Shown piece after piece: positions 1 through 5,868 of a stretch of DNA of 11,162 nt. Position numbers and translations under genes: made by a program. Under the pieces are notes generated by a model. It was not told the origin of the DNA. It saw only the letters and a list, made by a program, of their open reading frames with translations, and ran no database searches. This DNA is from an uncultured Treponema sp. (GTDB taxonomy: Bacteria > Spirochaetota > Spirochaetia > Treponematales > Treponemataceae). The first letter of the stretch is position 1; the number at the start of each line of letters is the position of its first letter. The stretch lies in the NCBI GenBank assembly GCA_946403565.1, contig CAMJAJ010000016.1, positions 1 to 11,162 of the forward strand, in the 5' to 3' direction.

Positions 1-1893
1 GACCATCAGCAGCATGATGTCACTGCTGCGTATGCCGCTTATGCGGGAGGCCTGTCCCAGCGTGACCGGCCGTATCTTTTCCAGTTTCAGCCTGGACTCG
101 GCGCTCAGGGAGACTATCTTCCCGTAGTCGAAGTTCTCAGGAATCCGTGCCCCCTCCATGCGGTGGAGCTTTTCCACCCGCGCGTCCTGCTTTTCTATGT
201 AATAGCGGTACTTGTAGTCCTCCTGCGCCTCCGTCCACTCCCCCTCGCTGAAGTTGTCAGGCTTCGCCGCGCCCGGATGGGCCTCTATGTAGCGCACCGC
301 CTCGTCCACATGGGCATACTTGAGGGCGAGGGCGGCCATCTGCGCGTTGCTGATCAGGCCCGCCTTGAAGCCCTTTTCCCGCAGGCGGCGGTCGGCGGTG
401 TCGTGGCGCAGCTTGAGCCGGTATTCTGCCCGCGCGGTGAACATGCGGTAGGGCTCCTTGGTTCCGAGCGTCACGAGGTCATCGATGAGCACACCGATGT
501 AGGCCTCGTCCCGCCCCAGGACGAGCGGTTCCCAGTCGGGTATGTCGTGCAGGCCGGGGCTGCCCCGTTCCTCCAGCGTCTTCGCGAGCGTGCCGGGGGC
601 CGTCATGTCCCGGTCCGCAGGGGCGACCGGGCCGCAGAGGGCGGCATGGGCGCGGGCGTAGTATGCGGCGTTTATCCCCGCGACCAGCCCCTGCCCGGCT
701 GCCTCCTCGTAGCCGGAGGTTCCGTTTATCTGCCCCGCGTTGAAGAGCCCCGCGACCCGCTTGGTCTCCAGGCTGGGGTAGAGCTGGGTCGGCTCCACGT
801 AGTCGTATTCCACGGCGTATCCCGGCCTGGAGACGGTGCAGTGCTCGAAGCCCTGCATCGTCCGCAGGAAGGTGTCCTGCACGGATTCGGGCAGGGAGGA
901 GGAAAGGCCGTTCAGGTAGATCTCGTCCGTGTCCAGTCCCTCCGGTTCCACGAAGATCTGGTGCCGTTCCCGGTCGGCGAAGCGCATCACCTTGTCCTCT
1001 ATGGAAGGGCAGTAGCGGGGGCCGACCCCATGTATCTTGCCGGAGTAGAGGGGGGAGCGGCCTATGTTCTCCCGGATGATCCTGTGGGTCTCGCCGTTCG
1101 TGTACACCGTGTGGCAGGGGACCTGCTGGCGGTCCACGCGTTCGTCGTCGAAGCTGAACGGGATGATGTCCGCATCCCCTTCCTGCAGCTCCAGGCCGGA
1201 AAAGTCGACCGTGTGCCTGAGGATCCGCGGCGGTGTCCCCGTCTTGAGCCGGCCCGTCCTGAAGCCCAGGCGGACGAGGCTCTCCGTAAGCCCGAACGCT
1301 CCCGGCTCGCCCAGCCTGCCGCAGGGCGCGTCATATTCCCCGATGAAGATCCTGCCTCCCAGGAAGGTCCCCGTCGTCAGCACGATGGAGCGCACCGGGA
1401 TGATCCTGCCCCGCTCCGTCACAAGGCCGATGACCTTATGCCGCATGCCGTCCTGCGCTTCCCCGTCTTCTCCGGCGGGCGGCAGGGGGGAGGAGCTTTC
1501 TACGGTGAGGATGTCCACCGCCGTGTCCATCAGGGTGGAAAGGTTCTCCTGGGTCTCAAGGGTGTGCCGGGCGAGCTTGGCGTACTCCAGCTTGTCCGCC
1601 TGGCTCCTGGGGGCCTGCACCGCGGGGCCGCGGCTCCGGTTCAGCAGGCGGAACTGTATCATCGTCCTGTCGATCAGCTTTCCCATCTCGCCGCCAAGCG
1701 CATCGATCTCGCGGACGATGTTCCCCTTTGCGATCCCCCCTATGGAGGGGTTGCAGCTCATCCGCCCAATCGAGTCCACTGTCTGGGTAATCAGGATGGT
1801 CTTGAGCCCCATCCGCGCGGAGGCAAGGCAGGCCTCTATGCCGGCGTGTCCGCCGCCGACGACGGCGACATCAAAAGAATCATAGAAAGACAT
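1..1893 (-). CDS. mnmG: MnmG (GidA), tRNA uridine-5-carboxymethylaminomethyl modification enzyme, C-terminal end cut by window
   Basis: FAD-dependent subunit of the MnmE-MnmG complex, which installs the (carboxymethyl)aminomethyl group at C5 of the wobble uridine of certain tRNAs. Seen: the N-terminal dinucleotide-binding motif VVGGGHAG (residues 11-18), the family signature SCNPSIGGIAKG (46-57) with the conserved Cys at 47, RLKTGTPPR (215-223), a GPRYCPSIEDK segment with the second conserved Cys, the second signature GQINGTSGYEEAAGQG, and MFTARAEYRL near the C-terminal third. The frame is open for 631 codons to the left edge and the last residues match the usual C-terminus, so only about ten residues should be missing. 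The ATG at 1893 gives the usual MnmG N-terminus. No Shine-Dalgarno precedes it; instead a sigma70-like promoter ends 8 bases upstream. Oddity: about 19 extra residues near 133-151 (Ser/Pro/Glu/Asp-rich) compared with the E. coli protein. The gene follows the gtrA-like gene by 43 bases on the same strand. Confidence 0.97.
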   Translation of the reverse strand, partial: MSFYDSFDVAVVGGGHAGIEACLASARMGLKTILITQTVDSIGRMSCNPSIGGIAKGNIVREIDALGGEMGKLIDRTMIQFRLLNRSRGPAVQAPRSQADKLEYAKLARHTLETQENLSTLMDTAVDILTVESSSPLPPAGEDGEAQDGMRHKVIGLVTERGRIIPVRSIVLTTGTFLGGRIFIGEYDAPCGRLGEPGAFGLTESLVRLGFRTGRLKTGTPPRILRHTVDFSGLELQEGDADIIPFSFDDERVDRQQVPCHTVYTNGETHRIIRENIGRSPLYSGKIHGVGPRYCPSIEDKVMRFADRERHQIFVEPEGLDTDEIYLNGLSSSLPESVQDTFLRTMQGFEHCTVSRPGYAVEYDYVEPTQLYPSLETKRVAGLFNAGQINGTSGYEEAAGQGLVAGINAAYYARAHAALCGPVAPADRDMTAPGTLAKTLEERGSPGLHDIPDWEPLVLGRDEAYIGVLIDDLVTLGTKEPYRMFTARAEYRLKLRHDTADRRLREKGFKAGLISNAQMAALALKYAHVDEAVRYIEAHPGAAKPDNFSEGEWTEAQEDYKYRYYIEKQDARVEKLHRMEGARIPENFDYGKIVSLSAESRLKLEKIRPVTLGQASRISGIRSSDIMLLMV

Positions 1894-1901
1894 TGCGGCC
1901 A

Positions 1902-1930
1902 ATGATAGACCAAAAAGGCCGTTTCCTCAA
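1902..1930 (-). promoter_or_regulatory. Predicted sigma70-type promoter of mnmG
   Basis: On the minus strand, TTGAGG (1930-1925) is followed by a 17-base spacer and TATCAT (1907-1902). These match the consensus hexamers at 4/6 and 5/6. Only eight bases separate the -10 from the mnmG ATG, so the expected transcript start falls about two bases before the start codon. The -35 begins seven bases after the stop of the gtrA-like gene, which makes mnmG separately transcribable from the operon upstream. Prediction from sequence only. Confidence 0.6.
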
Positions 1931-1936
1931 GTGGGA

Positions 1937-2398
1937 TCAGCCTTCCGCCGGCCCTTCGCCGCCTGCTTCCTTCTTGAAGACGAGCAGCTTGGAGAAGACG
2001 TAGTTCAGTACGGTGACGATGACCGCGCAGGCGAACGTCGCTATCCAGTCCTTGTCCAGCCCGAACAGCTTGGGGGGGAGGCAGAGCGGGATGAGCCACA
2101 TCAGGAACATCTCGATGAGGAGCGTCGTGATGCGGGCGGAGGTGAACTTTGCGGCCTCGGCCAGGATGTTCGGGTCCTTGCTTTCGAACACGAAGATCCT
2201 GTTCATGACGTAGGCGAAGCTCACGCCCGCCACCCAGCGGGCGACGACCGCGACCTGCATCCAGAAGGGGTTCTCCACGTCCAGGACCAGGCGCAGGCCC
2301 GCATAGGCCAGCCAGCAGACGGCGGTGGTCATGAAGCCCACGATGAGGTAGAGTATAATCTCCTTGTACTGTACGAACAGTTCCTTAAGCTTGTTCAC
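1937..2398 (-). CDS. GtrA-family four-helix membrane protein
   Basis: A 153-residue protein with four hydrophobic segments (about 13-35, 47-70, 88-108, 117-140) and the typical GtrA-like asparagine motifs after helices 2 and 4: FAYVMNRIFVF (61-71) and NYVFSKLLVF (132-141). GtrA proteins are thought to move polyprenyl-phosphate-linked sugars across the inner membrane for glycosylation of O-antigen, teichoic acid or other envelope polymers. The start is GTG at 2398: it overlaps the stop of the upstream membrane protein in the string GTGA and has a strong ribosome-binding site (GGGAGGA) five bases before it. This argues for translational coupling to the DUF6311-type gene and for a shared pathway. 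Length and topology are normal for the family. Substrate unknown. Confidence 0.93.
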   Translation of the reverse strand: MNKLKELFVQYKEIILYLIVGFMTTAVCWLAYAGLRLVLDVENPFWMQVAVVARWVAGVSFAYVMNRIFVFESKDPNILAEAAKFTSARITTLLIEMFLMWLIPLCLPPKLFGLDKDWIATFACAVIVTVLNYVFSKLLVFKKEAGGEGPAEG

Positions 2399-4107
2399 TT
2401 TTGTCCTCCCGTTCCTTTCGGTATCCCCACTGTGTAGCTTTCGTCTATGGGGCGCATCTCCAGCCCGTATTCCCGGCCAAGGCCCTCGTCAGCCTTCTTG
2501 AACAGGAACACCGTGTCGGCCCCAGGACTCGCCAGGTCCTCCCTGAGGATCGCCTCCTCGTCGCCGCGGCCTATCTGGTGGACCGTCCAGAAGCGGTTCA
2601 CGGTCAGGCCTTTCTCCATGGCGAACTGGGCCACGTCGAACAGCTCCCAGCTTTCAAGGTTGCTTGCAATGCTGATGTGCCGCAGGTCCTTTCCCGCAAG
2701 GGCGGCTTCCATGGCCGGGCTGCATGAGAAGGGGTTCTCGTGCTCCGCCGCCGTGCGGTAGCGTCCGTAGCGGTCCGCCAGGAGGGGGGAGAAGTCCAGC
2801 AGATGGAGGAGCAGGCAGGCGGAAAGGACTGCGAACCGCGCGGGCAGCGGGAGCTTCCGCCGGGCAAAGATGCTGCATGCCGCGAAATAGGCGACGTAGA
2901 GGCAGAGCCATATCATCCGGCCGGTCGAACGGAAGGTGACCAGGAGCTTGTTTGCGGCGTAGGGCAGGGGGACGGTGAAAAGCAGCCTGCTGCCGAGGCT
3001 GACGAGCGGGGAGAGGGCGAAGAGGAACGACATGGCCGCCGCCGCGGCGAGGGCGGCCGCCTTCTTCCGGTCGCAGACAGGTTGTTTCTCCTTGAGCCGG
3101 AGTATGAGGCAGGCCAGGAGCAGGACGATGATGCCGAGTCCCAGGTAGGCAAAGCCCTCGTACTGGCCGATTCCCCGGATGGGGAGCGCGGGGAAGAAGC
3201 GGGAGTATTCCAGCGGATTCAGCAGGCAGTTGAGGTTCGCGCTGAACTCTCCGACTTCTCCGGCCCCCTTGCCCTTGATGCCGCCTTCAAGTCCGCCGAG
3301 GACCCAGGTGGTGAACAGGGAGGTCAGGCAGTAGGAGGCTCCCGCCGCAAGGCTCGTGCCCGGCCTTCTGGTCACCAGCAGGTCGTAGAGGCAGAAGGCG
3401 ATGAGCGAGAAGAAGCAGGTCACCGCGAAGTAGATGTGGATTCCCACGCTGAGGAAGGCCAGTGTCCCCCAGAAGAACGCTGCCCGTTTTGTGCTGTGGT
3501 AGCGCTCCTCGTGGTATACGATGGGGAGGAGCGAGGCTATGACCAGCCACTGGCCGCCGCCGAGGGACTCGTGCCCGTAGAGCCGCTGGAGTATCGTCGG
3601 GGAGATGGTGAAAAACAGGCTTGCCAGCAGGGCGTATGCGGGGTGCGGTGCGTGCTTTTTGAGCAGCTGGACGCTGGTCAGGGAGGTGATCATGAAGCCC
3701 GCCAGGCCCCAGAGTCCCCAGTATTGGAAGCGGGCGGGGAGGATGGGGGAAAGGAGCTTGCAGAGGACCGCCAGCAGGGGGATGGAGTCCGTGAAGATGA
3801 CCGAGATGGGCGTGGGGTAGGTCAGCCTGTCGGAAAGCCCGATGGGGAAGGTCCAGGCCCCGCTCCTGAAGCCTTCCCAGCCGATGTAGTGCTGCGATAT
3901 GTCGCCTCCGGCGAGCAGCCAGCTGTCGTGACCGGGGTTCAGTATCCGTACCCCATATATGAGGATGAAGCACAGCGCGCCGAGGAGGAGGGGGGCTATG
4001 ACGGTGTACAGGCGTTCGGTTGTCCGCTCGTTTTCAGTCCGCATCTTGCGGGACAGCATAGCACGGAAAGGACGCTTGGGCAAGGGAGCGGACCTGGAGG
4101 CGCTCAT
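2395..4107 (-). CDS. Polytopic membrane protein of the DUF6311 type, possible GT-C-like envelope enzyme
   Basis: A 570-residue protein with one hydrophobic segment at about 33-56 followed by a conserved-looking outer loop GGDISQHYIGWEGFR (67-81), then PIG, YPTP and TDSIPLLA (106-113), about ten further membrane helices, FRSTGRMIW (392-400), and a C-terminal soluble part from about 445. The loop with GGD..QHY.GW, the TDSIPL motif and FRS.GRM match what I recall of the DUF6311 family, whose biochemical function is not established. The overall plan (catalytic-looking acidic loop after the first helix, many helices, small soluble tail) resembles GT-C glycosyltransferases that use polyprenyl-phosphate sugars. 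Coupling to a GtrA-family protein supports an envelope glycosylation role, by inference. The ATG at 4107 is chosen as the first in-frame Met downstream of the divergent kinase promoter. No good Shine-Dalgarno is present, and Met codons at 4059 or 4041 are alternatives; either still precedes the first helix. Confidence 0.88.
   Translation of the reverse strand: MSASRSAPLPKRPFRAMLSRKMRTENERTTERLYTVIAPLLLGALCFILIYGVRILNPGHDSWLLAGGDISQHYIGWEGFRSGAWTFPIGLSDRLTYPTPISVIFTDSIPLLAVLCKLLSPILPARFQYWGLWGLAGFMITSLTSVQLLKKHAPHPAYALLASLFFTISPTILQRLYGHESLGGGQWLVIASLLPIVYHEERYHSTKRAAFFWGTLAFLSVGIHIYFAVTCFFSLIAFCLYDLLVTRRPGTSLAAGASYCLTSLFTTWVLGGLEGGIKGKGAGEVGEFSANLNCLLNPLEYSRFFPALPIRGIGQYEGFAYLGLGIIVLLLACLILRLKEKQPVCDRKKAAALAAAAAMSFLFALSPLVSLGSRLLFTVPLPYAANKLLVTFRSTGRMIWLCLYVAYFAACSIFARRKLPLPARFAVLSACLLLHLLDFSPLLADRYGRYRTAAEHENPFSCSPAMEAALAGKDLRHISIASNLESWELFDVAQFAMEKGLTVNRFWTVHQIGRGDEEAILREDLASPGADTVFLFKKADEGLGREYGLEMRPIDESYTVGIPKGTGGQK
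2404..2410 (-). promoter_or_regulatory. Ribosome-binding site of the gtrA-like gene
   Basis: GGGAGGA on the minus strand lies five bases before the GTG start at 2398, inside the last codons of the upstream gene. It supports the GTG start, as no ATG lies at a suitable distance. Confidence 0.75.
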
Positions 4108-4118
4108 CCATTTAAAAC

Positions 4119-4146
4119 TTGAATTCCTGCCAAAATGCCTTATAAT
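4119..4146 (+). promoter_or_regulatory. Predicted sigma70-type promoter of the nucleoside kinase gene
   Basis: TTGAAT (4119-4124), a 16-base spacer and a perfect TATAAT (4141-4146). Six bases (GGAGAT) then lead to the ATG at 4153, so the predicted transcript start coincides with the start codon. An upstream in-frame ATG at 4135 lies between the two hexamers, in the spacer, and could not be on a transcript from this promoter; that fixes the gene start at 4153. The -10 overlaps a TATAAG on the other strand (4144-4139), which could help drive the divergent DUF6311-type gene. Confidence 0.7.
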
Positions 4147-4152
4147 GGAGAT

Positions 4153-5805
4153 ATGAAGAACTTTAAACTGACTTTCCCGGATAACTCCTCTATAGAGGTT
4201 GAGAATGAGATAACCCCCGTGACCTTCCTGAACCGTCTTGAGTCCAAGGGACGGGAGATAATGGCCGTCAAGGTGAACAACGAGGTCTGTTCCCTCTACA
4301 GCCCCATCCGCGTCACGGCCCGCGTGGAGCCGGTGTTCCTGGATACGTCGGAAGGCTCCCAGATCTACCGCCGCTCGCTCTGCTTTGTTCTGGCGGCCGC
4401 TTCCCACAAGATTTTCCCCGGGGCCAGGCTGCTTGTCGGCCACAGCCTGGACTACGGCTACTACTACACGATAGAGAACGGACATCCGATTGTCCAGGAG
4501 GAGCTTGACCTCCTGCGCAAGGAGATGCTGCGGATAATCGAGGCCGACGAGGTGATACGGACGGACTACATCTCCTACTCGGAGGCATGCGAGCTGTTCG
4601 AAAAGCTCGGCCTGACCGAGACCAGGAAGCAGCTGAACTTCCGCTGCCCGGCCTACATCCGCGTGAACCAGCTGGGTGACTTCTCCGACCTGTACTTCTC
4701 GCCCCTGGTCGCCAACACGGGCTGCCTGAAGGTGTTCGACCTGATGATGTACAAGGCCGGCTTCCTGCTCCGCTTCCCCCGGCACAGCAACCCCGGTGTC
4801 CTGCGGCCGTTCGAGGACCAGCCCAAGCTCTTCGAGATATACAAGCGTTACAAGGACTGGGGCAAGCGGCTCAACGTCACGTCGGCCGCCTCGCTCAACG
4901 AGCTTATCCACGACAGGAAGGTCAACGGCTTCATCGACATAACGGAGACCCTGCAGACCAAGTGCATGTCGGACATCGCCGAGCAGATCCACCAGCGCTC
5001 GTCGGTCCGTGTCGTCCTCATCGCAGGTCCCTCCTCGTCCGGTAAGACCACGACGAGCAAGAAGCTGGGCCTGCAGCTGGAGGCGATCGGCTACGTGCCC
5101 AAGATAATCAGCTTGGATTCCTACTACCTGAGCAGGGACAAGACGCCCCGGGACGAGAACGGCAACTACGACTACGAGTGCCTCGAGGCCCTGGACGTGG
5201 ACATGCTCAACCGGAACCTGGTGGACCTCTTTGACGGCAAGACCGTGCAGCTGCCCTCGTATGACTTCCACAAGGGCCTGAGCTACTTCAAGGGCGACAC
5301 GATGAAGCTGGAGGAGAACGACATCCTCGTGATGGAGGGAATCCACGGCCTGAACGACAAGCTGACCCCGCTCGTTCCCGCTGACAAGAAGTTCAAGATC
5401 TACCTGTCGGCCCTGACCCAGCTGAACCTGGACGACCACAACAGGATTTCGACGAGCGACAACCGCCTGATCCGCCGCATCGTCCGCGACTCCCAGTTCC
5501 GGGGCAAGAGCGCGGCGGACACGATCGCGATGTGGGAGAGCGTGCAGAAGGGCGAGCGGCTGCACATCTTCCCCTTCCAGAACAATGCGGACGCCATGCT
5601 GAACACGGCGCTGGACTACGAGATTCCCGTCCTGAAGGTCTATGCGGAGCCGCTCCTGCGCTGCGTCACGCCGCTCCAGCCGGAGTACAGCGAGGCCGAC
5701 CGCCTCCTGCAGTTCCTCAGCTACTTCTCAACGATACCCGCGACCGCGGTCCCCAACCGCTCGATTATCCGCGAGTTCATCGGAGGCTCGGCGTTCCACT
5801 ATTGA
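4153..5805 (+). CDS. Nucleoside (uridine-type) kinase with N-terminal TGS and ThrRS-like domains
   Basis: A 550-residue protein. Residues 1-60 form a TGS-like domain. About 70-205 resemble the ThrRS second additional (editing) domain, with GHSLDYGYYY (96-105) in place of the ThrRS GP.I..GFYY segment. The C-terminal half is a P-loop kinase of the uridine kinase/phosphoribulokinase class: GPSSSGKTTT (292-301, Lys298), SLDSYYL (320-326) with the likely catalytic Asp322, PSYDFHKG (368-375) and VMEGIHGLN (393-401). The expected reaction is ATP-dependent phosphorylation of a nucleoside, probably uridine or cytidine for salvage, but specificity cannot be read from sequence. The fusion is known in several bacterial phyla. 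The start at 4153 fits both the TGS N-terminus and the promoter; GGAG sits only two bases from the ATG, too close for a normal Shine-Dalgarno. Single gene: divergent from the DUF6311-type gene and convergent with the GT-C gene. The editing-domain histidines and cysteine appear lost. Confidence 0.94.
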   Translation: MKNFKLTFPDNSSIEVENEITPVTFLNRLESKGREIMAVKVNNEVCSLYSPIRVTARVEPVFLDTSEGSQIYRRSLCFVLAAASHKIFPGARLLVGHSLDYGYYYTIENGHPIVQEELDLLRKEMLRIIEADEVIRTDYISYSEACELFEKLGLTETRKQLNFRCPAYIRVNQLGDFSDLYFSPLVANTGCLKVFDLMMYKAGFLLRFPRHSNPGVLRPFEDQPKLFEIYKRYKDWGKRLNVTSAASLNELIHDRKVNGFIDITETLQTKCMSDIAEQIHQRSSVRVVLIAGPSSSGKTTTSKKLGLQLEAIGYVPKIISLDSYYLSRDKTPRDENGNYDYECLEALDVDMLNRNLVDLFDGKTVQLPSYDFHKGLSYFKGDTMKLEENDILVMEGIHGLNDKLTPLVPADKKFKIYLSALTQLNLDDHNRISTSDNRLIRRIVRDSQFRGKSAADTIAMWESVQKGERLHIFPFQNNADAMLNTALDYEIPVLKVYAEPLLRCVTPLQPEYSEADRLLQFLSYFSTIPATAVPNRSIIREFIGGSAFHY

Positions 5806-5834
5806 TGGCTGCCGGGACTGGATTTCGGCTGTCT

Positions 5835-5860
5835 GCTTTGCCTGGACTGCCAGGCAAAGC
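5835..5860. terminator. Hairpin between convergent genes, probable bidirectional terminator
   Basis: A perfect 11-bp inverted repeat, GCTTTGCCTGG (5835-5845) and CCAGGCAAAGC (5850-5860), encloses a four-base loop ACTG. It starts 30 bases after the kinase stop and ends eight bases from the stop of the convergent glycosyltransferase gene. No T-run follows on either strand, so it is not a textbook intrinsic terminator. Position and symmetry suggest it ends, or protects the 3' ends of, both transcripts. The rest of the gap (5806-5868) shows nothing else. Confidence 0.6.
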
Positions 5861-5868
5861 TGGTATGC

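Noticed and set aside
163..1905. Long plus-strand open frame (580 codons) opposite mnmG
   Set aside because: It lies fully antisense to a gene with unmistakable family motifs. The product is an Arg/Gly/Val/His-rich mix with no recognisable domain, as expected from GC-rich codon bias.
2740..4122. Plus-strand open frame of 460 codons opposite the DUF6311-type gene
   Set aside because: Glu/Gly/Gln-rich shadow composition, no motif, no ribosome-binding site; the opposite strand is a clear membrane protein.
4135..4152. Upstream in-frame ATG for the nucleoside kinase
   Set aside because: It falls in the spacer between the -35 and the perfect -10, which follows it at 4141-4146, and adds six residues before a normal TGS N-terminus.
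4108..5565. Minus-strand open frame continuing upstream of the DUF6311-type gene across the kinase gene, making a 1056-codon frame
   Set aside because: The extra N-terminal part is the shadow of the kinase codons (Leu/Val/Gln/Arg-rich, no domain). The membrane protein is complete from 4107, and the divergent promoter lies in between.
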